From assembly GCA_003353825.1 (NCBI GenBank), contig PIVW01000014.1, positions 1 through 30,021 on the forward strand: a DNA stretch of 30,021 bases, in the 5' to 3' direction. Position numbers and translations under genes: made by a program. This DNA is from Chloroflexota bacterium (lineage in GTDB: Bacteria > Chloroflexota > Anaerolineae > J102). The notes beneath the pieces were generated by a model. It was not told the origin of the DNA and searched no databases. It worked only from the letters and a program-made list of their open reading frames with translations. Every line of letters begins with the position of its first letter. The stretch's first letter is position 1. This document shows, piece after piece, positions 8,317 through 15,207 of the stretch.

Positions 8317-9303
8317 ATGGATCACATTGGCATTCTCAAACAGGCACTACATACAACCATCCGCAATCCGGCGCTATGGATTTTGGGCTTTATTTGGGCC
8401 CTAGTCGGTGGAGGTGGCGGCTATTCCGGCATACCGAGCAACACCGGAAATGGCGTCAATTATCAAATGGACTCCAACGAGTTCATGGGTTTTTCTGGGC
8501 CCTTCATCAACCCAGTTGGCATTTTGTCAGTCATCGTTCTCCTCTGCTGCGCCATGTTTTTCATTATCGCCCTGCTCATGGTGGTGAACTACGTATTGAG
8601 AGCTGGTGTCGCCCGAGTCATCCATGCCCACGACAGCGACAATGAAAAACCAACTGTCCGTCGAGGATTCAGCGAAGGCTGGAATCGTCGTACATGGCGC
8701 CTGTTTTTCCAAGATCTGATCATATGGTTTCCCTTCGCCCTGATCGCGATGCTGACGCTGATGCTTGTGGCGTCGCCTTTGTTGCTGTTAGCCGCAGACA
8801 ATGACTTCGCCACCGCTATCGCTATCATCGGGACGGTGGGGTTGTTTATCGGCTGGTTGGCCGTAGTCATTATTTCGGCAACGCTGTTGGGTGTGCTCAG
8901 CCATTTCTGGTGGCGAGCGGCAGCCATCGGTGATCAAACCACAGGCGTCGCCATTAGGAGCGCCTGGAAACTGGTTCGCAACAACTTCGGCGATGTTGCC
9001 ATCATGTGGCTGCTAATGATGGGCATCGGCATCCTCCTGGCCATGCTCATGATCCCTATCGTACTGGTCATTCTCTTGCTAGCCGGTGTGGTGGCAGTCG
9101 CACCTGCCATGTTGATTTTCACTGCAACCGAAAGTCTCGAAAGTCTGTTGGGCGCTTTGCTGTGGGGCATCCCCGTCGGGATCCTGTTGATCATCGTCCC
9201 CATCTCCTTTGTCAGCGGCCTGATCATCATTTTCCGCACGGCGGTATGGAACCAGGTCTACGACCAGTTGGTAGAACGCAGTGGTTTGGCCTCTGCCCAC
9301 TAG
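8317..9303 (+). CDS. Multi-pass membrane protein of unknown function
   Basis: This 328-residue protein has a clear AAGGAG seven bases before the ATG. It has about six hydrophobic segments: residues about 17-35, 65-95, 137-160, 165-195, 230-263 and 275-308, some long enough to cross twice. The cytosol-facing loops carry RAGVARVIHAHDSDNEKP and RRGFSEGWNRRTWRLFFQD, the pattern of membrane proteins with a repeated GW..R/W..F element described as DUF4013-like or glycerophosphodiesterase-type membrane domains. No catalytic residues are visible. It follows the sigma/anti-sigma pair on the same strand after 224 bases and could be part of its regulon, but that is only inferred from position. Confidence 0.8.
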   Translation: MDHIGILKQALHTTIRNPALWILGFIWALVGGGGGYSGIPSNTGNGVNYQMDSNEFMGFSGPFINPVGILSVIVLLCCAMFFIIALLMVVNYVLRAGVARVIHAHDSDNEKPTVRRGFSEGWNRRTWRLFFQDLIIWFPFALIAMLTLMLVASPLLLLAADNDFATAIAIIGTVGLFIGWLAVVIISATLLGVLSHFWWRAAAIGDQTTGVAIRSAWKLVRNNFGDVAIMWLLMMGIGILLAMLMIPIVLVILLLAGVVAVAPAMLIFTATESLESLLGALLWGIPVGILLIIVPISFVSGLIIIFRTAVWNQVYDQLVERSGLASAH

Positions 9304-9344
9304 CACCCTACTGACCAAAAACCGCACATTACAGTTCACATCCT

Positions 9345-9389
9345 GCGTGATACTAACCGCCATTCTATTTCGAGCGGTGGGTATCACGC
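9345..9389. terminator. Symmetrical hairpin between convergent genes
   Basis: GCGTGATAC (9345-9353) pairs with GTATCACGC (9381-9389), and inside it ACCGC (9356-9360) pairs with GCGGT (9374-9378), with a symmetrical 2-base mismatch and a 13-base loop. It sits between the converging membrane-protein gene and phoU, as a bidirectional terminator would. Only a short TTTT follows on the plus strand, so its strength is uncertain. Confidence 0.5.
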
Positions 9390-9429
9390 ACTTTTATCTA
9401 ACGAACGCGAACACGCCTTGTAATATACC

Positions 9430-10131
9430 TCAATTTCCCCGCGGCTCCTCTGCGGCATCATCGATGTCGACATTGATTTCTTCCATGGAGCCGGTGATCA
9501 TATAGATGGTGCGTTCTGCGATATTTGTAGCCAGATCCCCAAAACGCTCCAGTTCCCTGGCGGCGCGCAGAACCTCGTAAGCTGCTTCAACACGGTCTTC
9601 TTCTTTGGTCTCGGCCATGTAAGACATAACCTGATGAAAGACTCTGGCATACAACGCATCCACCTCATCATCCAGTTCCGATACACCTTTAGACAGAGCC
9701 ACGTTTTCGTGTGCGAATGCCTGCATTGCTTGACGCATCATCATCAATACGGTGTCACCCATCTGTCTGAGTTCAGCAGGCTGATGTTGGTTCGGATATT
9801 TGTGCATATGGGGAATGACCTTGGCTATCCCCTTCGCCTGATCCCCCATTCGTTCTAGATCGATGATGATATTCATAGCCGAAATCACGCGACGCAGATC
9901 GCTGGCTGCCGGTTGCTGCAAGACTATCAGCGAAAAACACTTGCTCTCGATATCAAATCTCGCTTCGTTTACGCGTTGGTCCAATAGATGCACCTCACTG
10001 GCTTTTTCCAGGTTGAGCGTTGCCAAAGCCTCCATTGCCAGTTTCAGTTCACCTTCGACCAACACGCCCATCTTGAGAATGTCATTGCGAAGCTCATCAA
10101 GTTTTCGGATAAATCTCTCGCGAATCGGCAC
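9430..10131 (-). CDS. phoU: Phosphate signalling complex protein PhoU
   Basis: The 233-residue protein has two PhoU three-helix domains with the family's metal-binding motifs: ISAMNIIIDLERMGDQAKGI near residue 85-105 and LRAARELERFGDLATNIAER near 185-208. Both have the E/D-R-x-G-D core. PhoU acts in the cytoplasm, linking the Pst transporter to the PhoR kinase and holding down the Pho response when phosphate is plentiful. The start is GTG at 10131 with AAGGAG eight bases upstream. It is on the same strand as the pst genes but 279 bases away from them, with a MITE in the gap, so it may depend on a promoter of its own. The C-terminus ends in an acidic tail (EEINVDIDDAAEE). Confidence 0.96.
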   Translation of the reverse strand: MPIRERFIRKLDELRNDILKMGVLVEGELKLAMEALATLNLEKASEVHLLDQRVNEARFDIESKCFSLIVLQQPAASDLRRVISAMNIIIDLERMGDQAKGIAKVIPHMHKYPNQHQPAELRQMGDTVLMMMRQAMQAFAHENVALSKGVSELDDEVDALYARVFHQVMSYMAETKEEDRVEAAYEVLRAARELERFGDLATNIAERTIYMITGSMEEINVDIDDAAEEPRGN

Positions 10132-10173
10132 TATGTAGTCTCCTTACGTAAATCGCCTGCCGGGGTACGCTGA

Positions 10174-10298
10174 GTATCTTCTCAATATTCCGGGGCCCTC
10201 ACCGAATGAATTCGAGCTCTTGGGGCGGGGTTCTACGAACCTACGCCGAACGTCCACCTTCGTGGACGGGTTGGTTCCCCAAGTTATTGAGAAGATAC
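10174..10298. mobile_element. MITE-like element, copy B (125 bp) with 8-bp target duplication
   Basis: The ends are perfect 14-bp inverted repeats, GTATCTTCTCAATA and TATTGAGAAGATAC. The flanks are the exact direct repeat TACGCTGA at 10166-10173 and 10299-10306, a textbook target-site duplication. The interior is nearly identical to copy A and holds a hairpin (CGTCCAC, loop CTTC, GTGGACG). It carries no gene. It lies between pstB and phoU. The better ends and exact duplication suggest that this insertion is younger than copy A. Confidence 0.9.
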
Positions 10299-10315
10299 TA
10301 CGCTGAACCTCTTTG

Positions 10316-10332
10316 ATTATTTCAGAAATAAT
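10316..10332. promoter_or_regulatory. Perfect 17-bp palindrome upstream of phoU
   Basis: ATTATTTC and GAAATAAT flank a single central A. It may be an operator or a weak hairpin in the pstB-phoU gap, on the pstB side of the MITE. No regulator is known to me for this exact sequence. Confidence 0.3.
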
Positions 10333-10346
10333 AATCCAGTTCAATC

Positions 10347-10366
10347 TAAAAACGCTTAAGCGATTT
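10347..10366 (-). terminator. Weak candidate terminator after the pst genes
   Basis: On the minus strand the self-complementary CGCTTAAGCG (10353-10362) is followed directly by TTTTT, with flanking A's able to extend the stem. The stem has almost no loop in perfect form, so this is a weak candidate for ending pst transcription. Confidence 0.28.
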
Positions 10367-10410
10367 CCGGAGCAGTACAAATCTCTAGAACATTTTTCTT
10401 GGCATTCACC

Positions 10411-11166
10411 CTAACCACGTCTTCCGGTGATATAGGCTTCAGTTAGTTCTTGTTTAGGGGATTTAAACAACTCGGATGTGGTATTGTACTCCACCAACTC
10501 GCCCAACCAGAAGAACCCGGTATAGTCGGATGCTCGTGCAGCTTGTTGCATATTGTGGGTGACGACCACAATAGTATAGTCTCTCGCCAGCATTCGCATC
10601 AAATCCTCGACTTTAAGGGTAGCAACAGGATCCAGTGCCGAGCAAGGTTCATCCATAAGGATAACCTCCGGTTTGACGGCGATGGTACGGGCGATGCAAA
10701 GCCTTTGTTGCTGTCCAGGGTTAAGGTCTAGAGCAGGATCATCGAGCCTGTGCTTGACTTCATCCCAGAGTGCAGCCCCGATAAGACTCTTGCGCACGCT
10801 TTCGTCCAGCTCCCTTTTTTTGTTCTTGCCGATGATCCTCGGGCCAAAGGCAACATTCTCGTAAACGCTCTGCGGAAAGGGATTTGGACGTTGAAAGACC
10901 ATACCGACACGCTGGCGCAATTCTACGACATCCACATCATCATCGTAGATATTTTTTTTGTCCAGAATCACCTGGCCTTCGGCACGCGCGCCTTTGATTG
11001 TGTCATTCATACGGTTGAGCGCACGCAAAAAGGTGGACTTGCCGCAACCGGAAGGCCCGATCAGTGCAGTAATTCGCTTTTCGGGGAAACTGACGTTTAG
11101 ATCCGTCAGCGCCTGAAAATCCTCATAAAAAAAATTGAAGTCACGTACATCGATTTTGATATTCAT
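10411..11166 (-). CDS. pstB: Phosphate ABC transporter ATPase PstB, subunit with altered signature motif
   Basis: The 251-residue ATPase has Walker [10 protein letters not shown] (37-45), a normal Q-loop ([11 protein letters not shown]92), Walker B ILMDEP with catalytic E173, D-loop SALDP and switch H204 (VVTHNMQQ). The ABC signature, LSGGQ in almost all PstB, is LNPGQ here (148-152; codons checked as CTT AAC CCT GGA CAG). PstB binds PstC/PstA on the cytoplasmic face and hydrolyses ATP to drive phosphate in. It follows the second pstB after 9 bases and is last in the pst run. Since ABC ATPases pair head to tail, this subunit keeps its own ATP-hydrolysing residues but offers a damaged signature to its partner. 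It is probably not functional as a homodimer. Confidence 0.95.
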   Translation of the reverse strand: MNIKIDVRDFNFFYEDFQALTDLNVSFPEKRITALIGPSGCGKSTFLRALNRMNDTIKGARAEGQVILDKKNIYDDDVDVVELRQRVGMVFQRPNPFPQSVYENVAFGPRIIGKNKKRELDESVRKSLIGAALWDEVKHRLDDPALDLNPGQQQRLCIARTIAVKPEVILMDEPCSALDPVATLKVEDLMRMLARDYTIVVVTHNMQQAARASDYTGFFWLGELVEYNTTSELFKSPKQELTEAYITGRRG

Positions 11167-11175
11167 AAGCTCTTA

Positions 11176-11934
11176 TTAGCCAAATCGCCCGGTAATGTAA
11201 TCTTCGGTGCGCTGATCTCTTGGTGAAACAAACATTCGATCAACCGCCCCCTCTTCGATCAGTTCACCATCGAGGAGAAATGCTGCCCGATCGGCAACCC
11301 TGGCCCCTTGCTGCACGCTATGGGGCACTAGTATGATGGTGTACTGTTTCTTAAGTTCATACAGCGACTCTTCCACGGTGGCGGTCGATAACGGATCCAG
11401 TCCTGATGTGGGATTATCCAAGACCACGACTTCGGGCTCCAAAGCCAGGCTACGGGCGATACACAGACGCTGTTTCTGCCCACCTGATAACGCAAAAGCT
11501 GACGTGTCTAAACGGTCTTTCACTTCATCCCATAGTGCTGCCTGCTGCAAAGACTTCTCTACCCGATCATCCAAGGTCTCTGCATCTTTGATTCCTGCCA
11601 TCCTCAGGCCATAGGTCAGATTATCGCGAATCGAACCTGGTAACGGTGTGGGGATGGCAAATACCATGCTGACACGACGACGCAGATCCGTGACATCGAC
11701 TGTGCGGTCAAAAATATCATCGCCATCCAACAATAGAGTACCCTGGTGGCGAGAACCCTCTGTGAGATCAGATAGGCGGTTGAGCAGACGTAATAGGGTC
11801 GATTTCCCACTTCGGGCGGGGCCAAAAAGCACAAAGATGCGGTTAGCCGGGATATTCAGATTGATATTGCGCAGGGCTTCGGTGCCATCTTTATAGGTGA
11901 AGAAGAGGTTCTGAATCGATAATTTGGGTTCCAT
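11176..11934 (-). CDS. pstB: Phosphate ABC transporter ATPase PstB paralogue with altered Walker B and Q-loop
   Basis: This 252-residue PstB paralogue has Walker A GPARSGKST (38-46, usual form GPSGCGKST) and an intact LSGGQ (149-153). The Q-loop Gln is Ala (MVFAIPTPLP, A93), and Walker B is VVLDNP, so the catalytic Glu is Asn (N174). The switch His is kept (H205) in VPHS instead of VTHN. These changes would bind ATP but probably not hydrolyse it at its own site. I chose the ATG at 11934, four bases after the pstA stop, because PstB proteins normally begin just before the beta strand seen here (KLSIQNLFFTY); the longer frame to 11985 lies inside pstA. It forms a run with pstA upstream and the other pstB downstream and is best explained as the second half of a PstB heterodimer. 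Confidence 0.93.
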   Translation of the reverse strand: MEPKLSIQNLFFTYKDGTEALRNINLNIPANRIFVLFGPARSGKSTLLRLLNRLSDLTEGSRHQGTLLLDGDDIFDRTVDVTDLRRRVSMVFAIPTPLPGSIRDNLTYGLRMAGIKDAETLDDRVEKSLQQAALWDEVKDRLDTSAFALSGGQKQRLCIARSLALEPEVVVLDNPTSGLDPLSTATVEESLYELKKQYTIILVPHSVQQGARVADRAAFLLDGELIEEGAVDRMFVSPRDQRTEDYITGRFG

Positions 11935-11938
11935 GAAT

Positions 11939-12784
11939 TTACCATTCTCGACGGCGACGCATGCTGGTGCGGAACACCGTCGCAACCAACGTCAATGACA
12001 ATACAACCAATAACAAAACCAGCGCCGTACCATACTGTATCTCGAGTGGCATTCCCGGCACCTGGGTGGAGATAACATAGAGATGGTAGGGCAAAGCCAT
12101 GGTCTGGTCGAACATCGATTGGGGCAGTTCCGGCACATAAAAGGCGGCTACGGTAAACAGAATCGGTGCGGTCTCGCCGGCAGCTCGGCTCAAACCAAGA
12201 ATGACACCGGTGATGATTCCCGGCATTGCCTGGGGTAAGACCTGATGGCGGATGGTCTGCCACCTGGTTGCGCCAAGGCTGAAACTCACCGTACGGAATA
12301 TCTGCGGAACCGCCCGGATCGCCTCTTCGGAGGTGCTGATCACCACCGGCAGGGTCATAATCCCCAGCGTGAGTGAACCCGCTAAGATCGAGGTGCCGAA
12401 CTGCATAAAGAGCACAAATACCCCCAATCCGAACAAACCATAGACAATAGAAGGGATACCGGCCAGATTGATGATTGCCAATCTAACCCAGTGTGTGAGT
12501 CTGTTATCGGGCGCATACTCTGCAAGATACACAGCCGATGCTACTCCAAGGGGGATGGCACAGATCGCTGTACCCAGTGTCAGGAATAGAGTCCCCAATA
12601 TGGCGGGCATGATGCCCCCTTCGCGCATGCCATTGGAGGGGTGCTGTGTCAGAAATTCCCAACTGATTACGGATATCCCCTGATAGATCACGTAGACGAT
12701 CACCATGACGATGGGAATCACGACAAGGGCGGCGACGATGGTAATCAACCAAACAGCCAGTCGGTGCGTATCTTGTCGTCTCAT
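11939..12784 (-). CDS. pstA: Phosphate ABC transporter permease PstA
   Basis: The 281-residue permease has six predicted membrane segments and the binding-protein-dependent transport domain. The EAA-type loop that docks on PstB is visible around residues 155-210 (EEAIRAVPQIFRTVSFSLGA then TRWQTIRHQVLPQAMPGI) and is followed by GLSRAAGETAPI, typical of PstA. With PstC it forms the membrane pore for phosphate. Its start overlaps the pstC stop in an ATGA (12781-12784) and pstB begins four bases after its stop, so the three are tightly coupled. The first segment (residues 10-33) is followed by a periplasmic stretch including FLTQHPSNGMREGG, which is common in PstA. Confidence 0.95.
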   Translation of the reverse strand: MRRQDTHRLAVWLITIVAALVVIPIVMVIVYVIYQGISVISWEFLTQHPSNGMREGGIMPAILGTLFLTLGTAICAIPLGVASAVYLAEYAPDNRLTHWVRLAIINLAGIPSIVYGLFGLGVFVLFMQFGTSILAGSLTLGIMTLPVVISTSEEAIRAVPQIFRTVSFSLGATRWQTIRHQVLPQAMPGIITGVILGLSRAAGETAPILFTVAAFYVPELPQSMFDQTMALPYHLYVISTQVPGMPLEIQYGTALVLLLVVLSLTLVATVFRTSMRRRREW

Positions 12785-13731
12785 AGTCTGCCTCCTCGAC
12801 GTCTTGAACCTTCGGTTCCAACAAAGCGGGCGGCGATGGAGTTGATAGCAAAGGTAATGAGGAATAAGATAATGCCAATACCAAAGAGTACGCTGTAATG
12901 CATGCTGCCCTGAGCCACTTCTCCCATCTCAGCAGCAATGGTTGCCGTCATCGTGCGTACAGGTTCAAAGAACAAGCCCGAACTCAGGCTGGGGATATTA
13001 GCAGCATTGCCGGTCACCATGAGGACGGCCATGGTCTCGCCGATCGCACGGCCCACCCCTAACATAACGGCAATGACCAATCCTGAACGAGCGGCGGGCA
13101 TAACCACTCGGTGGATGGTCTGCCAGGGCGTCGCACCAATGGCCAGAGCACCATCTCGATACTCTTTGGGCACGGCGTAGAGCGCATCTTCAGAGATGCT
13201 GATGATGGTGGGGAGTGACATATAGGCCAGGATGAGGGCGCCTGTAAAGGCGGTCAATCCGGTTGATGCACCGGCCGATTGGATGAGGGGCGCCAGCACC
13301 ACCCAGCCCAGAAATCCCAACACGATGGAGGGGATACCCGCCAGCACTTCGATCAAGGGTTTGAGTATCTCCTGTAACCAGGTGGGCGCCAGTTCTGCCA
13401 GATAAATGGCCGTAATCAGCCCCAGCGGCACGGCGAGGATAAGGGCGCCGAAGGTAACGATCAGAGAACCAACCAGCAGTGGCATGATCCCGTACAGCCC
13501 TTCGATAGGATACCAACGACTTCCGAACAATTGCCGTAACGGTATATCCAGAAACGTTGGTAGACCTTCCCGTAAGAGAAAGAGGAAAATCAAGGCGATA
13601 ATGAAGATAGCGGACAATCCGGAGACTTTGATAAGATTTTCGATGATCCATTCACCCCATCGCAGGCGACGGCGTGGTTTGGGTTCAGCGGTTATGTGCC
13701 TGCCGGGTTGGATTTGTTCACTCGTTGTCAT
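12781..13731 (-). CDS. pstC: Phosphate ABC transporter permease PstC
   Basis: The protein is 316 residues from the ATG at 13731, which has AGGAG nine bases upstream and overlaps the pstS end by 14 bases. A longer frame to 13893 lies wholly inside pstS and is not used. A cytoplasmic basic N-terminus (PKPRRRLRWGEW) precedes about six membrane segments. The EAA docking loop is EDALYAVPKEYRDGALAIGA then TPWQTIHRVVMPAARSG, followed by GVGRAIGETMAVLMVTGNA, a hallmark of PstC. A periplasmic loop with RQLFGSRWYPIEGLYGI is also typical. It pairs with PstA in the membrane. Confidence 0.95.
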   Translation of the reverse strand: MTTSEQIQPGRHITAEPKPRRRLRWGEWIIENLIKVSGLSAIFIIALIFLFLLREGLPTFLDIPLRQLFGSRWYPIEGLYGIMPLLVGSLIVTFGALILAVPLGLITAIYLAELAPTWLQEILKPLIEVLAGIPSIVLGFLGWVVLAPLIQSAGASTGLTAFTGALILAYMSLPTIISISEDALYAVPKEYRDGALAIGATPWQTIHRVVMPAARSGLVIAVMLGVGRAIGETMAVLMVTGNAANIPSLSSGLFFEPVRTMTATIAAEMGEVAQGSMHYSVLFGIGIILFLITFAINSIAARFVGTEGSRRRGGRL

Positions 13732-14638
13732 GTGCTTTGGCTCCTGCTGGTAGGGGCACAAACCCCAGATCTGCCACGATTTTTTGTCCTTCAGGCCCCA
13801 TGACCCAATCCAAATACTCAGCGATAACGCCACCCGGTTGTCCCGCGGTATACATGTAAAGCCCTCGCGAGATAGGATAACTACCGTCAGCACCCGTTTC
13901 TACCGAGGGGAAAACATAGGGAGAGGTGGTATCTTTCGCCACAGCAATCATCTGCTCATGCTCGGGATCGACATATCCTAAACCATCGTAACCGATGGCA
14001 TTAGGGTTACGTCGCAGCTCGCTGGTAATGCCGACCGACGAGGGCATCAATAATGTTTGCGGTGCAAAAATGTCTTGATTTTCCTTGTCCCCTTTTCTAA
14101 CAACCGTTTCCAGAAAATAGACATGGGTGCCAGAGTTCGTTTCACGAGAGAGTAAGACGATCCCGGCATCGTTACCCCCCACCCCTTTCCAGTTTGTTAT
14201 TCTTCCGGCATAAATGTCGGCCAACTGTGGGATCGTCAGGGCATGAACAGGGTTATCGGGATGAACAATGACAGCCAGGGCATCGATGGCAACGGTGTAT
14301 TCAATCGGCTCGATACCATTCGCCTGCGCTGCTGTGATTTCCTTATCCTTCATTTTGCGCGAGGCGTTGGCCACATCTACCGTACCATTAATCAAGGCAG
14401 CGATGCCCGTTCCCGAACCACCCCCTGTCACTGCGATAGAAACACTCGGATCTACAACACGGTAAGTTTCAGCCCATGCCAAGGCAAGATTGACCAAGGT
14501 GTCCGAGCCTTTATTTTGGATAGATCTGTCTGGACCGTCATTGCTATCAGATTTTGTGGCGCTACCGCAGGCCGTGCCTGCCAGGCTCACAAACAGAAAT
14601 AGGCTTACATAAACCAGGTCGCGCACGCATTTCTTCAT
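13718..14638 (-). CDS. pstS: Phosphate-binding lipoprotein PstS
   Basis: The 306-residue protein has a lipoprotein signal (hydrophobic YVSLFLFVSLAGTAC, lipobox LAGTAC) and a PBP-like phosphate-binding fold. Ligand-loop motifs are visible: NKGSDTLVNLALAWAETY, TGGGSGTGIAALINGTVDVA and SRETNSGTHVYF. The end (WVMGPEGQKIVADLGFVPLP) is typical of PstS. It captures phosphate outside the membrane and hands it to PstC/PstA. The ATG at 14638 lies 12 bases after GGAGGAG; a TTG at 14647 is the alternative start but is only 3 bases from it. It is first in the pst run, and the region upstream holds 11-bp-phased hexamers, so phosphate-starvation control is likely. Confidence 0.95.
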   Translation of the reverse strand: MKKCVRDLVYVSLFLFVSLAGTACGSATKSDSNDGPDRSIQNKGSDTLVNLALAWAETYRVVDPSVSIAVTGGGSGTGIAALINGTVDVANASRKMKDKEITAAQANGIEPIEYTVAIDALAVIVHPDNPVHALTIPQLADIYAGRITNWKGVGGNDAGIVLLSRETNSGTHVYFLETVVRKGDKENQDIFAPQTLLMPSSVGITSELRRNPNAIGYDGLGYVDPEHEQMIAVAKDTTSPYVFPSVETGADGSYPISRGLYMYTAGQPGGVIAEYLDWVMGPEGQKIVADLGFVPLPAGAKAHDNE

Positions 14639-14819
14639 GTCGAGCAAAATCTCCTCCCCGCCCGAGGCATCGGCTCCGAAACGAGGTGATCTTCGATGGC
14701 GTCAAATCTCTATTCATTGCCACTCAGCGGATGCTTCATGTCAGATGCCGTCTATAACAGACCGCATTTGACCACATCAGATGGTTAGGCCAGCAAGTCG
14801 ATATTCAATGCCTCAGTAG

Positions 14820-14869
14820 CTTCAAGTATACATTAAGATCACATCAAATGGACTGTCATTTTTGTTAAA
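14820..14869 (-). promoter_or_regulatory. Candidate Pho box: five hexamers at exact 11-bp spacing
   Basis: Read on the minus strand toward pstS, the hexamers are TTTAAC (14864-14869), TGACAG (14853-14858), TTGATG (14842-14847), TTAATG (14831-14836) and TTGAAG (14820-14825), each separated by five bases. PhoB and Bacillus PhoP bind direct repeats with this same 11-bp period (PhoP repeats are close to TTAACA), and CTGTCAT on the plus strand equals the first half of the E. coli Pho box. A PhoB/PhoR-like pair is in the window. The distance to the pstS start is about 180 bases and no clear -35/-10 pair was found between. The stretch 14639-15207 otherwise shows no gene. Confidence 0.5.
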
Positions 14870-15126
14870 TTTCATTAATTATCGTCGCTGCATTGTAGCG
14901 GACTGGGAGACCGCTCTGGATCACAGCAACCGCGTTTGTCTCAAAGGGTGGCGGCAAGTCCTCGCCTCTCTCGCCTATATCGTTTCAAAGGCCACCTCAG
15001 CGACCTAGAGTCGCCTTCCACGTAATCGCTCAAACGGAAAGTTGTGTACTTTTGCTAAAGGTGGTATACATGACAGTAAGGCAAATATCGTGGACTAAAT
15101 TTGGGTTTTGAGTCTGCTAATCATTG

Positions 15127-15149
15127 CTGTCATAGATTGTTTTAATTAT
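15127..15149 (+). promoter_or_regulatory. Second CTGTCAT site, upstream of the lipoprotein gene
   Basis: CTGTCATA followed by T-rich sequence and TTAATTATCG recurs here; the same CTGTCAT and TTAATTATCG words occur at 14853-14884 in the Pho-box candidate. It lies about 60 bases before the lipoprotein gene. The second half-site is weak, so this is only a hint that the lipoprotein shares control with pstS. Confidence 0.2.
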
Positions 15150-15207
15150 CGTTGAGTCGCTTTTCTTGCCGGGCATTGCTCGGTACGCCCACGAGGAGGT
15201 GTGGCAA

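Noticed and set aside
11935..11985. N-terminal extension of the second PstB
   Set aside because: It is inside the end of pstA; the ATG at 11934 gives the normal PstB start.
13732..13893. N-terminal extension of PstC
   Set aside because: It lies inside pstS in another frame; the ATG at 13731 has AGGAG and gives the usual PstC length.
14880..15120. Possible small gene or RNA in the pstS-lipoprotein gap
   Set aside because: No conserved frame, tRNA arm or strong structure was found by eye.
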